Source of the DNA: Tetragonia tetragonoides
Taxonomy: Eukaryota > Streptophyta > Magnoliopsida > Caryophyllales > Aizoaceae
NCBI GenBank assembly: GCA_038025085.1
Contig: CM076146.1
Span: forward strand, 45,709,336-45,773,335
Length of the DNA: 64,000 nucleotides
Direction of reading: 5' to 3'
A program made the translations under genes and the position numbers. Below, piece after piece: positions 48,331 through 61,330 of this stretch. Within the stretch, counting starts at the first letter, position 1. Every line of letters starts with the position of its first letter. Under the pieces are notes generated by a model, which saw only the letters and a program-made list of their open reading frames with translations, was not told the origin of the DNA and searched no databases.

Positions 48331-49640
48331 GATAATGCAATTATTATGTAAAAGGTTGACGCGAGTTTTTCTCGTTGTTCTGATGATTCATGATAACTCA
48401 AGGGATTGCACGCCCTTTGCACCGTTGACACATCATTAAAACGTCTTTCCTATCAACTCATGGTCAGTAGGATAGTGGCCTACTAGGCTACCATGGTGGT
48501 CACAGGTGACAGAGATTTAGGGTTCGGTTTTGGAGAGGGAGACTGGGAAATGGCTACCACATCCAATCAGGAAGACAGTAGGCGTGCAAATTACTTAATA
48601 TTGAGTCTTGACACAAGGAGATACGGAAAATAAATTACAATATAGGGCTTTTTGATTCTTGTAATTGGAATGAGTACAATCAAAATCCTTTAACAACGAT
48701 TCATTGGAGGGTAAGTCAGGTGACATAACATTAGTCGCGATAATTCCAACTCCAATAACGTATATTTAAGTTGCTGCAACTAAAAACTCATAGTTGGATC
48801 TTGGAGTAGACCGATCGGTCCACTTAGCGGTATGCAATGATCGTCCTACTTCTTCTGCTGGTGATGCACTCCTTACGCTAACTTGCCAAGTCGTGCTTGA
48901 AAGAGGGCTTAACTCGCATGTTACGGAGAAATTTAGATAAAGGTCTTAGTAACTAGTGAAGCCTCACATTTCTCTACCTGGACCCGCCCATCAAATTCCC
49001 ATTTTGATGGACAAAAATATTGCTTTACCAGCATAATCGTACCAAGTAGTTTAGCTTTAAAGAAGGGAAAGAAATTAAAGAGTCAGCGCGCAGGCCACAA
49101 CCTCAAAAGCTTATCTCAATCGATGATTCCAGTTGTAGAGCCATCTTTAATTACAATTAGACCAAGATTTTGACCAATGTGTCCAATAGAAGGTCCCCAG
49201 CTCTCTCATCACAGCCTAGATGTTTCAAATGAGTGGGTCAGGTGAGGTTCATTTATTTCAAGAGGATCAGAAGTAATTCATAAACATTAAACAAGTATAC
49301 CTCCCTCTTATATGACACCAAGAAGAAACATCCTCCACAGATGATCAACCAAACATAAACGCCATACATACAATTACGAATGTCGAATGTGTATGTATGT
49401 GCCTATAATAGGGATGCCTTCTTTGGCTACAACAGTCCACGTGCATGTCCCTAATTAGTTTGCCCAGAATTATACTTTACACCTTATTTAAACAGGTTGC
49501 TTGCCTGCAGGGATCTATCCTGGCCTTTCTGCTCTTGTCAAACTCACCTGATCTCCTTTGGTATTAATTTCTCTATCGGACTTTATTGCAATGTTTATGC
49601 CGACATTTTCGAGTTCTGTTATCTATTGTATTTCAGTTAA
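48331..49640. other. non-satellite island between satellite blocks
   Basis: About 1.3 kb without satellite words. I could not recognise a coding domain, terminal repeats or target duplication. It may be a further insertion or the original flanking DNA. Confidence 0.4.
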
Positions 49641-52600
49641 TTACACCAAAGACATGGGTGATATCGAAGTTTGGGGATCCGAATGTCCTTCTTGGAAGAC
49701 TGAGGGTGCTTAAGGGTCATAATAGATCCCCCGAAGCAGTTTGGGCAAAAATGACACCTAGGCCCCGGGAAGCCGAAAACGAAAGCTATAATTAAAGTTT
49801 TTGGGCTTCCAGAAGACCCCAGAACGAAAGTGGATATATTCACACCACATCGCATGGAACACCTTAGGGGAAAAGTGAGGCCCTCGGAATCGCTTATCCG
49901 GTCCTTGATAGGCTTGGAAGGGCGTTTTACGGGACACTGGTGTAAGACTTGGAACACCTAAAGCATGGGGGATATCAAACATCGGGGATACAGATGTCCC
50001 TCCCCGGGCACCGAGGGTACTTAGGGTCGCGATATACCCCCCGAAGAAGCTTGGGCAAAAATGACATTCAAGGCTCGGGAAGCCGAAAACGAATGGCTAT
50101 AATCCACGTTTTTTGGGCTTCCGGGAGGCCCTGTAACGAAGGTGGATTTTTTTTTGCCACATCGCCTGGAACACCCCTAGAGGACATAGGAGGTCCTTAT
50201 TGTCGCTTATCCGGTTCCTGATAGACTTGGAATGGCGTTTTACGGGACACTGGTGTAAGAGCCAAAACACAAAAGGCATGGGTGATATTGAAGTTCAGGG
50301 ATCCAAATTTCCCTCCTGGGGTACTAAGAGTCCTCTAATGTCTTGATAGACCCATCGTAGAAGTTTAGGCAAAATTGACACCTGGGCTGCGGAAAGTCGA
50401 AAACGAAGGTTAATCCACGTTTTTTGGGCTTTCGGGAGGCACCAGATTAAAGGTGGATATTTTCACACCATATCACACAAAACACCTATAGGGAATGTGA
50501 GAGGTACTCGTGTTTGCTTATCCAGTTCCTAATAGGCTTGGAAGGGCGTTTTTACGGGACATTGGTGTAAGAGTCGAAATACCCAAATCATGGGGGATAT
50601 CAAAGTTCGGGGATCTAGATGTCACTCACGTGGAACCGAGGCTCCTCTAGGGTCATGATAGACCGCCCGGAGAAGTTTCGGCAAAAATGACTCGCGGGGC
50701 CATGAAGCCGAAAACGAAGGCTATAATCCACGTTTTTTGGGCTTTCGAGAGGCCTCTAAAAGAAGGTGGATATTTTCGCGTCACATTACATGGAGCACCC
50801 CTAAAGGACATGGGATGCCCTCGGGGTCGCTTATCTGGTCCCTTATAGGCTTGGAAGGGCGTTTTTTACGTACAGTACATTCATGTAAGAGTTAGAACAC
50901 CAAAGGCATGGGGGATATCGAAGTTCGGGGATTCGTATGTTCCTCCCGGGGCACAGAGCATCTTTTAGGGTCATGATAGACTCCCCAGAGAAGTTTGAGC
51001 AAAAATGACAACTGGGCCCGGGAAGCCGAAAACGAAGGTTAAAATCCACGTTTTTTGGGCTTTCGAGAGGCTCCGGAAGAAAGGTGGATATTTTCACACC
51101 ACATCACATGGAACTCACCTAGGGGACATGGGAGGCCCTCGGGGTCTCTTATTCAGTCCCTGATAGGCTTGGAAGGGCGTTTTAAGGGACATTGGTGTAA
51201 GAGCTAGAACACCAAAGGCATGGGTGATATCGAAGTTCGGGGATCCGTATGTCCCTCTCGGGGCACCGAGGGTACTTTAGGGTTATGATAGACTCTCCCC
51301 CGAAAAAGTTTGGGCACAAATGACACCCAGATCCCGGGAAGCCGAAAACGAAGACTATAATCCACGTTTTTAGGCTTGTGGGAGGCTCCGCAATGAAGGT
51401 GGATATTTTCACACCTCTTTGGATGAAACACCCCTAGGGGACATGGGAGGCCCTCGAAGTCGCTTATACGGTCCTTGATAGGCCTGGTAGGGCGTTTTAC
51501 AGGACATTGGTGTAAGAGTCAGAATACCTAAGGCATGGGGAATATCAAAGTTTGGGGATTCGGATGTCACTCACAGCCTCACAGGGTAACGAGGGTCCTC
51601 TATGGTCATGATATACCCCCCATAGAAGCTTGGGCAAAAATGACACGCGGGGCCCGGGATGCCGAAAACGAAGGCTATAATCCACGTTTTTGGGCTTCTA
51701 GGAGACCCCAGAACGAAAGTGGATATTTTCGCACCATATCGCATGGAACACCCATAGAGGACATGGGAGGCCTTCGGGGTCACTTATCCGGTCCATGATA
51801 GGATTCGAAGGGCGTTTTACGGGACAGTGGTGTAAGAGCTAGAACACCAAAGGCATGGGTGATATCAAAGTTCGGGAGTTGGATGTCCCTCCCGGGACTC
51901 CGAGGGTACTCTAGGGCCATGATAGACCCCCCTAAAAAATTTGGGCAAAAATGACACCCAGACCTCGCGAAGCCGAAAACGAAGGCTATAATCCTCGTTG
52001 CTTGGGCTTCCGAGAGGCTCCGAAACGACTTTCACACGACATCGGACGGATAAGTTGTGTAAGAGCCGGAATACTTACGGCATAGGGGATATCAAAGTTC
52101 GAGTATCCGGATGCCCTTCACTGGGCACCGAGGGTCCTCTAAGGTTATGATAGCACCCCCCCCCCCCGAGAGAAGCTTGGGCAAAAATGACAACCGGGGC
52201 CCGGGATGCTGAAAGCTAAGGCTATAATCCACGTTTTCTGGGCTTCTGGGAGGCCCCGTAACGAAGGAGGATATTTTCGCACCATATCGCACGGAACACC
52301 TCTAGAGGACATAGGAGGACCTCGGGGTCGCTTGTCCGGTCCATGTTAGGCTTGGAAGGGCGTTTTACGGGACATTGGTGTAAGGCATAGGTGATATCGA
52401 AGTTCGGGGATTTGCATGTCACACCCGGGACACTGAGGATACTCTAGGGTCAAAATAGACCCCCGGAAATGTTTGGGCGAAAATGACACCCGGACCCCGG
52501 GAAGCCGAAAACGAAGGCTATAATCCACGTTTGTTGGGCTTCCGGGAGGCTGCGGAACGAAAGTGAATATTTTCACACCGCATCGGACCAGAACACCCCT

Positions 52601-52822
52601 AGGGGACATAGGAGGCCCTCAAGGTCAGTTATCCGGTTCCTGATAGGCTTGGAAAGGCATTTTACAGGACAGTGATGTAAGAGACGGAACACCAAAGGCA
52701 TGGGTAATATTGAAGTTCGGGGATCAGGATGTCACTCATGAGGCAACGAGTGTCCTCTAGGGTCGTGATTAAACCCCCGGAGATGTTTGGGCAAAAATGA
52801 CACCCGAGCCCCGGGAAGCTAA
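49641..52822. repeat. ~312-bp satellite array, block 3 (about ten monomers)
   Basis: A more regular head-to-tail run. The word ATAATCCACGTTTTTTGGGC or a close variant recurs near 49797, 50108, 50420, 50735, 51047, 51364, 51685, 51998, 52233 and 52528, giving a usual period of 311-321 bp and one shortened monomer of about 235 bp. Monomers are GC-richer than flanking DNA and carry GATAGGCTTGGAAGGGCGTT, GGGACATTGGTGTAAGAG and GGGTCATGATAGACCCCC. This subfamily differs from blocks 1-2 (AAAAATGACACC in place of AAAAATCACAA; GTGTAAGAG in place of AATCTAAGGGTC). Confidence 0.93.
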
Positions 52823-53180
52823 ACATATTGTAAATGGATCTCATTGCGAAGTATTTTTCGATCCGAATCTGATGGTGTATTTTTTGTTATTTTTTGAGAT
52901 GTATGAAACATATATTATATATGATTTTGAATATTTGACAAAAATTAACCTCTCAAGAATTCTAAACAATAAGGATACTAAGACTACTAAACATTTTAAC
53001 CAGTTATCTTTTGTCATTATCTAAGACTTCTAAACGTTTTACACCAACTACTTTTTGTCATTATCTTCGCTTAAGTGGCGCGCTATTAAAATTCTCGATT
53101 AGGCGTAACATGCCTCATTATATATATATATTGATTGATTGATTGATTGATTTTTCCCCCTTTTCCTCCAAGTACAAAAA
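52823..53180. other. AT-rich spacer with TA and TTGA microsatellites
   Basis: I see no gene. (TA)n then (TTGA)n tracts occur at about 53119-53151. Confidence 0.5.
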
Positions 53181-53370
53181 TAGATTAGTCCTAGCTCTGG
53201 ATATTAAATCAAATTTTGCATACTAACCAAAATGGTGTAGTTGAGTGGTAAAGATTCATTCATTTTTAATCAAGGTCGAGGGTTCGAATCTCACATCGGG
53301 CATGCATGGAGAAGCTTTAAATAGATTAGTCCTACCTCTGGATCTTAAATTAGATTATGCATGCTAATCA
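53181..53370 (+). repeat. duplicated SINE head plus flank (~143 bp)
   Basis: The segment ATAGATTAGTCCTA...GCATACTAACCAA followed by a SINE head (GGTGTAGTTGAGTGGTAAAG, then GGTTCGAATCTCAC) at about 53182-53322 is repeated from about 53324 with the head of the next SINE. This copy therefore has only the tRNA-like head; the duplication cut it before the 3' half. Confidence 0.75.
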
Positions 53371-53857
53371 ATGGGGTGTGATTGAATGGTAAAAATTCAT
53401 TTATTCTAGACCAAAGTCGAGGATTTGAACCTCGCCTTGGGCATGGAGAAGTTTAAAATCCATTGCCAGATGTCCCACCCTTTGAGGTTCATTAAACCAG
53501 TCAACGCGAGAAATAGTCACTGAGTCACGGTGCAGAGCCTTAGGTGGCGTTCACTTGTGAGCAATGATGATTACAATGTAATCCATCATTTTATAGAGTA
53601 AATGTGGGTAGAAAAGGAATGAGGGGGTGGAAAAATATGAGATTTGGGAGCTTGATTGCATCATCCAATGTAATCATCTTTACATGTTCTAAAGTAGAAC
53701 AATTGTGATTACAATGGATGTTGCAATCAAATTCACTCTTTCCATGTTTCTCCTCCCCCTCCTTCCTCTTCTAATCCACATTTACCATATAAAATGGGGC
53801 ATTACATTGTAATCACCATTGCATTCAAGTAAACGAACCCTTAGTGTGAAACAAAAA

Positions 53858-53890
<33 letters not shown>
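53366..53890 (+). mobile_element. SINE interrupted by a MITE in its 3' tail
   Basis: The SINE starts near 53366 with GGTGTGATTGAATGGTAAAA and a decayed B-box (GGATTTGAACCTCG). It continues through GCCAGATGTCCCACCCTTTG and AGAAATAGTCACTGAGTCAC. At 53540-53542 it is split by the MITE described next. The SINE tail resumes at 53844 (GTGTGAAACAAAAAAATAAT) and ends in an AAT microsatellite at about 53860-53890. Confidence 0.8.
53540..53843. mobile_element. Tourist/PIF-Harbinger-type MITE, 298 bp, inside the SINE
   Basis: The element (53543-53840) has inverted ends GGTGGCGTTCACTTG and, on the minus strand, GGGTTCGTTTACTTG. Both lead into AATG.TGATTACAATGTAAT. TTA duplicates stand at 53540-53542 and 53841-53843. 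The interior is unique AT-rich sequence, unlike the word-repeat MITEs in the window. Confidence 0.9.
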
Positions 53891-53891
<1 letters not shown>

Positions 53892-56361
53892 CATGCTATA
53901 AAAACTCATATAATATGTGTATATATAATTTTTTAATTTTATATATCAAATGGTACAAAATATAACACAAAAAACTTGCGTAAAACCGTTCCATCATACG
54001 CAACTCACTTTTGACATAACCAGCAAAAATGATAGCAAAAAGTTGAAACAAAAATTATGAGGGAAATCTGGCTTGATTCTCCCTAGCTAATTCCTTTACA
54101 GTCCGAATTAGTCCTATATAATTAGCTTTTGAGTACTAGTGATGGCATGTGTTTATTAAATTAGTTGATGTCGTTTAAGGTTTTAGATTATGTCAAGGAC
54201 ATGTTAATTCACTTTTAGTTTTAGTTGCTTCAATCATCTACATAGGTTGGTCGGGTCCCCACTCCCCTCACCATGTGGGGCCACTCTTCACCGCCCAAAG
54301 ATTTCTAATGGGAAGGCCTTTACAGATGAGATTAGATGAAATGAGTACGTACATCAATTCAAACATGCGTGGCAGATTAGAAAAACAAACATGGGGTTGT
54401 GAATCCTTTTGAGCTGGTGTCTCCCGTATAAAGTTTTGTGACATGGAATTCGAATTGCCAGCGTACCAATTTAATTAGTGGCTCACATAATATCTTCTTT
54501 CATGCATCATTTCGTTACCTCCAAAATTATGAGTTTAATACTATACACATCTAGATCTACCTCTACCATATGCATGATCATACCCGATCTTATATTTCAC
54601 CGGTATATATTCGGTATTGATTACAAATAAATGGGGTTACTGTTTAGAAATGTATGTAAGGGTCACTTATTACGAATTTCGATCATCGTTCTACTAAAAG
54701 TGACCCTCGTCTTACCAAACGTTACAGTAAAACCATCTTAAACAAGTTTTTGTGATGATGAAATTAGTACTAAAACTATACACAAATGAATTTGAGATAT
54801 ATACTAGCTACTTCTATAGATTTAAGCCAATTTGCAAATTTTACTTGTAGTTTGCTTGATTTGCATGTTATTGATCAATGTAGTGTTACGAAGACGACAT
54901 TTATCAAAATAAATAGGAAAAGGTTTGTGGATCAAGTTGCGCTAAAAATCCAATATTAATGTGTCAAAATTCATTTTGCTAAAATCTAGGCTACTCATTA
55001 ACTCGAAAGTCACTTTAGAATCACAAATTAAATCGTACATTCGAGAGTAGATCCACTCAGTTATTTACAAATTAATCAGAACTATGAGAACAATGAGAAA
55101 TTAAATGACTAATATTTAGAAATCTATTGAATATCACAACACATTTATCATATTAAGCTAGCTACTGTATTTTGTGCTAAGATTTGTGAAATGATCATAT
55201 GTGTATATAACAATGTTCTTTTGATAGCTCATGTTAATCACTTAGATGACCAGATTCATTATAATTAATCATCGGATAACATCTAACAACGATATAAACA
55301 ATTTCTTAAAATTGAATCACTGTCCAAGTTCATTATAATTAATAATCGGATAACTTCTGACAATGATATAAGTAATATCTTAAAATTGAAATACCTAATT
55401 TCACCAAAAACAAAAACTTGAAATACCTAATTTCACCAAAAGAAAAGGAAAAACTTGAAATCCCTATGAAAGGTCACAAAATCAAAGGTAAGAGTGTCGT
55501 AGAAACTAGAAAGGTTAGGTCCATTAATTGTGGTAAATTAATTAGGGGCCGTTGAATTAGTTCAAGGATAAAAATGATGGTGGACAGGAAGCTGGGGACA
55601 AAGGGTCATAAATCTGAATAGGATCTTGCGTGGCACATTAGACCGGACGGAAGCTGACCTGGTATCATATGGGTCGGTAGGTCCCACAAACATTCAACTT
55701 TTGGAAGTGGCGGTTCTCTAAAGCTAAAAGCTAGGTGTTCATCATGGCCCATCAGGAATATGCATTGCATCAAATCAAATCAAAGCTAATTTCTCTCCCT
55801 ATTTTTCTCTCTTTTTTTTGGGTTCAAGTAGGCTTTCATGCTAAATTGTGTACAATGGTAAAGGGAGAATCTGTTAGGATAACAGCGAGAGTCAGTAACA
55901 AAAGGTTTCGAGTTCGACGATTCCTAACGGTTGTATTGTTTATCTCGCGACTAACTCCTCTATAAAGATTCAGAATAGGGTTTATGGGACGTCTACAAGA
56001 AGCAATACACCCTTTAGACAAAGATACAAAACCAAATGTTTTGATTATACTTGGACAGTTTTTAGTACTCTTTAAACAAAATTTGCCCTCTTGGATAAAA
56101 ATGAGATGAGAGGGCTTTGGCATGCGGGGCCAGTCGTCTTAACTATAATGCCATTTGTTGATTCCAAAAGTCCCACCTTGAGCACCTGCCTGCAAATATT
56201 TGGCTGTTAATTCGCTTCTTCCACCAAAACAATTGGTGAAAGTGAAAGCGATCCTTAACGAACGAAAAATCAAAACTGATTTGACCCTTGATTGTGAAAC
56301 GGTCAGTTTATGTACAACAGTTACTTTAAAGTCGGCCAAAATGATACAGGATACAATAATC
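53891..56361. other. AT-rich intergenic DNA with short local duplications
   Basis: I see no gene. At about 55255-55395 a ~75-bp unit (TTCATTATAATTAATCATCGGATAAC...TCTTAAAATTGAA) is tandemly duplicated. At 55390-55465 the word GAAATACCTAATTTCACCAA is repeated. Confidence 0.5.
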
Positions 56362-56589
56362 TATGTCGATTGAATTTTTTTTTAATTTGGTTCACGACTC
56401 AGGGTGTTTACCGTTGACCACAGTGAATATTTCCCCGCGTTGGCTTGTAGGCACCTCAAAAGGTGGGACAGTTGGCTAAGAAATTTAAAGCTGCTTCATG
56501 CCCAAGGCGAGATTCGAACTCTCGACCTTGGTTAAGGATAGATGAGTCTCTACCACTCAATCAACCCTCCTTGGTTTATGCCGATTGAA
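56362..56589 (-). mobile_element. complete SINE, minus strand, 13-bp target duplication
   Basis: The body (56375-56576, 202 bp) read on the minus strand starts AAACCAAGGAGGGTTGATTG. It has the B-box GAGAGTTCGAATCTCG, the middle words GCCAACTGTCCCACCTTTTG and ACGCGGGGAAATATTCACTG, and an A-rich tail. Direct repeats TATGTCGATTGAA (56362-56374) and TATGCCGATTGAA (56577-56589) flank it. Confidence 0.92.
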
Positions 56590-56608
56590 ATATGATACAG
56601 TACAAAAC

Positions 56609-57416
56609 TTTGGTCCACAGTCAATATTTTCCCGCGCTGACTTGTAGGCATCTTAAATGATGGGACAAAGGTAGGCGTTGAATGGGAACCACCACCTAGG
56701 GAAACATTAAAATGGAATGTGGATGCGTCTCTCATGGGTAGTAGAACAGCTATAGGCGGCGTGCTTCGGGATTGGAGCGGAAAATTTAGGTGTTTAATCT
56801 CGTGTAGAGTGCCTTTGGATGAGATTAATCATGCTGAAATTGCCGCCGTTGCTAAAGCCATTTTTGAAGTATCCATGAGGGAGTGGTTGTCTCATTATAA
56901 TATGTTAAATAATATCATTATTGAATCGGATTCAGAGAACGCAATCTCATGGTGTAATTCTAGATCAAGAGGCTCGTGGAATGCTAGATTTGAGCTGAAT
57001 TTTGTAAGACGGTTCTTGGACTTGTTGCCTAATATTTCTATTGTCCATAGAGGTAGGAGTGCAAATTTTGTTGCGGATGGCCTATCCAAGCAAGGAATTG
57101 CTAGAGAGGAGGACTTTGTGGCGTGGTTTTAAGTAGTTTTTTTTCTAAACCGTGGTAGATGATTTCTTTATCTTTCTCAACCCTTCCTAGAAGGTGGGGG
57201 GAGGATTAAGAATAATGTTTGGTTTAGTTTTGTGGTGTTCTTTGTAACTTCTTCATTTCGAAGATTATGATTAATAAGAATACCTAATTATCAAAAAAAA
57301 AATGGTGGGACAACTGATTGAGAAATTTAAAGCAGATCCATACTAAAGGCGAGACCCGAATCTTCGATCTTGATTAATAATGGATGAATCCTTATCACTC
57401 AACTACACCTCCTTTT
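56609..57416 (-). mobile_element. second minus-strand SINE, split by a LINE insertion
   Basis: The SINE 3' part lies at about 56609-56668 (complement of GTCAGCGCGGGAAAATATTG). The rest, including the B-box-like complement of AGATTCGGGTCTCGCC, resumes at 57300-57416. The two parts are continuous SINE sequence once the LINE (56669-57299) and one copy of its target duplication are removed. Confidence 0.85.
56655..57313 (+). mobile_element. 5'-truncated LINE fragment with RNase H domain, 14-bp target duplication
   Basis: The insert (56669-57299) encodes on the plus strand, from about 56671 to the TAA ending at 57132, the C-terminal RNase H (RVT_3-type) domain of a LINE ORF2. The acidic triad is visible as NVDAS, HAEIAAV and ESDSENA, followed by VHRGRSANFVADGLSKQG. 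A ~160-bp 3' UTR and an A-tail (about 57289-57299) follow. The direct repeats AAATGATGGGACAA (56655-56668) and AAATGGTGGGACAA (57300-57313) flank it. The frame is intact within the fragment, but there is no reverse transcriptase. Confidence 0.93.
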
Positions 57417-58782
57417 AACAAGTGGTTGATTACATAAGTGAATCTCATCGAAAATATATAATACGGAGTACAACACAGGATATTTAAACACTACAGCAAG
57501 TTTGTTAATTGATAATTACTCAGAGAATAATTTGTGGAAATATACTAATCATACACTTTAATTTTATATAATTGTGCTTGTTGCCTTGTATGGTACTGAT
57601 TTCATGTATGTTAAATTTTGATTTTGATGAGAGTGAATGAAGAATATTATTTAGTCAGCTAATGAGATTTGGGCAATTGTGATTTCGTACGTGTACCAAC
57701 ATACATACTATATATTAATTTTGTGTATTCAGAACTTGAGAGCAAATTGGACTCGCATCGCATGACAACACTAGCTGTGTGACTGTGTCTTGCAAATGTG
57801 CAAGATTCTCTTCAACATGTGCATTCGACAGCCATTTGATATCATATAGTATCATAATAGTACGTACATGGTAATTTTTCTTCTATCACAACAAACATTA
57901 ACGTAATTACCTTGGGGATTTGCTTCTCAATACATACAAAAATGGATGTTTTTGGTGATCATTCCATCAAGATCATGGTTTACCACAAGTCTACCATCAC
58001 TTAATTATGGTAGAAAGTGATGTAGCTCATAAAGTGCAATCAATTAGAAGAAAAATTAACAATAGTTGAATATGTGATGCAGGGTCGGAATATATAATAC
58101 TTACAAGTAATAATACTCCATATAAATGTACAGGCCGGTGTGAATTTCCTGTTATAAGCCTTTTTACCAATAATACTCCATATAAATATGCAAACACATA
58201 TTGATGGATCTCTAAAACATGCAATTTGATTCTGGGATGACGAAAAGGTACTTCGAGATACATTGACCTCAAATGTCAAATAGAATATATCAAAAAACAT
58301 CGATATAATAATATACCATAAAATCATAATTATTATTATAGTACCTTTTATCGGACTCTAACTAAAGCAGACAAAATCAAATGAACCATCGTTATACTTC
58401 TAATAGGGAATGTTTCTAGTGACATTTGTCATGCTAGGTGTATCTTGACATGTATCACATTTAATTGATCTATAAAAATAGTTGACCTTTCTTTGTATAT
58501 ATGTCTACTATTAATGCAAATTATATTCAAAAGAAACACGTAACCATAGGATTAGGATTGTCAATGAAAATCAATTGAAAATATCAATGAACACTCCAAG
58601 GCACAGTAATTTTCATTTCAAGTTGAACAAAGACTGCTAAAATTCAAGGACTTTTATTAAATGAGCAAAACCAAAGTTAGTTTTGAAATAGTATTGTGTG
58701 ATTTTTTGAGAACATGAAAGCATGATATTAAACTCCTAATACGTGATGACAACAAAGACGAGCCAAACCCACTACAAAGAAA

Positions 58783-58827
<45 letters not shown>

Positions 58828-59130
58828 TTCTACTTTCCAGTCCTATGTCTATATGGGGAGGGGAATTATAATTGCACTAATAATGAATGGAAAACATACA
58901 TACCAAAACATAGTAACTAAAACATAGTAGCAAAGGGAAGGGAAAAACAAGCCAATTTACAACTAGACAAGCTAAATACAATAACCCCCATTTGATGTGT
59001 CAGTGATTGGAGGTGTCAATTTGCTCAGATTCTTTTTCTTAGTGTACGTACTCAACTCTCTCTCTCTTTCTCTTTCTCTTTCTCTTTCTCTTTCTCTCTC
59101 CATTAATTAATCCTATTACAAGGCTCTTAT
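57417..59130. other. AT-rich spacer with a GA microsatellite
   Basis: I see no gene. A short repeated word (AATAATACTCCATATAAAT) occurs at 58109 and 58168. A (GA)n tract of about 18 units lies at 58788-58826. CTTTCT tracts at 59056-59100 lie in the promoter region of the next gene. Confidence 0.5.
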
Positions 59131-59136
59131 CACTGC

Positions 59137-59144
59137 TATATATA
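59137..59144 (+). promoter_or_regulatory. TATA box of the Hev b 5-like gene
   Basis: TATATATA followed by CCCCCTCTCTAAACCC lies about 120 bp before the ATG at 59262, with a CT-rich tract just upstream. This spacing gives a plausible 5' UTR of roughly 85-90 bases. Confidence 0.6.
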
Positions 59145-59261
59145 CCCCCTCTCTAAACCCATTTGATCATCTCATCAATTCAGCATTTTCATTCACAAGC
59201 TTCTCTTCATTTTCTTTGCTACTTTTATTATTATTTCATCTTCAATTCCTTTCTTGTCCCA

Positions 59262-60145
59262 ATGGCCAGTATTGAGGTACATATTCATTATTTTTGTGTC
59301 TTAAGTTTTTTTATCATTTGATCATATGAAGAAGCCTTATTAGCTTACAATAATAGATCTGATAAACTTAGATAAAAACATGAGAACTTTATCATTTCAA
59401 CTTTAATATTTGATAGTCTCTGCCTTGTTGCTTGATCAACAAACTGATACTTTGATGATGATCTCTAGCTGGATCATATGAATGATCAGATATTAAATAC
59501 AACAACTTTATAATCAACTGATATGTATATGATCGTTGATCATTTCCAAAATACATAAAAAGTGGGGTCAATACCAAAAACCTTCAATCTGAAAGTTATG
59601 ATCTTTAGCAATTTTTTGGGATTTATCATCATTTGCCGTTTCCCCTGCAGGTTGCACCAAACACCATTGCACAAGAGATCCCTGAAGTGGTCAAGACTAC
59701 TGAGGATGTTGCCCCAGAAGCAGTAGTAGAAGCCGAGGCTGCTGCCCCCGAAACAGCAACAGCTGAGGAAGCATCAGCTGAGGCTGTTGATGTCCCTGCT
59801 GTCACCGAGGAAGCAGCAGAACCTGCTGCAGAGACTGAAGCACCAGCAGCCGAGCCTGCTGCAGAAACCGAAACCCCAGCAGCTGAGGAGCCTAAGGTGG
59901 CCGAGGTTGAGGAGGCAGCCGTAGAGACTAAGGAAGATGAGGCACCAGTGGAAGAAGAGAAGGTAGCTGATGAGCCCGCCGTGGTGGTAGAGTCCAGGGA
60001 AGTGGACACCACCGAGGTCTCCGAAGCACCTGTTGAGGAAGCCAAGGTGGAGGAAGAGAAGCCAGCTGCTGCTGAAGAATCAGCAGCAGCTCCAGCAGAG
60101 GAGACCAGCACTACTGAGGTTCCAGTTGAGAAGACTGAAGAGTAA
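59262..60145 (+). CDS. Hev b 5-like acidic Ala/Glu-rich protein, 169 aa, two exons
   Basis: Exon 1 (59262-59276) codes only MASIE. A 374-bp GT-AG intron follows, then exon 2 (59651-60145). The protein is almost entirely Ala, Glu, Val, Pro and Thr with no Cys, Trp, Phe, Tyr, Gly or membrane segment, so it should be intrinsically disordered and strongly acidic. The start MASIEV and the C-terminus TTEVPVEKTEE match the rubber latex allergen Hev b 5 and the related kiwifruit protein. The cellular role of this family is not established. A TATA box and a tidy 5' leader suggest strong expression. The complementary strand of exon 2 is also open for about 160 codons; this is a by-product of the GC-rich repeated Ala/Glu codons. 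Confidence 0.93.
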
Positions 60146-60269
60146 ATTTGATGATCATAAGCAGCAAAACAAATGAGGGGTTATTGAGATGATGATGCTC
60201 TTTATTTCTCTTAAAAGTGTCTTAGGATGCCAGTACTATCAGATTGATCAGTTCTTTTGTTCCATTTAC

Positions 60270-61330
<1,061 letters not shown>

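Noticed and set aside
42067..52609. About thirty short open frames in the satellite as separate genes
   Set aside because: They recur with the monomer period and differ in start, end and frame. They are reported only as a property of the satellite.
59629..60111. 160-codon Ser/Ala-rich frame on the minus strand
   Set aside because: It lies antisense to the Hev b 5-like exon. Ala/Glu/Val codons read backwards rarely give stops, and the sense strand has a full gene structure with family-specific ends.
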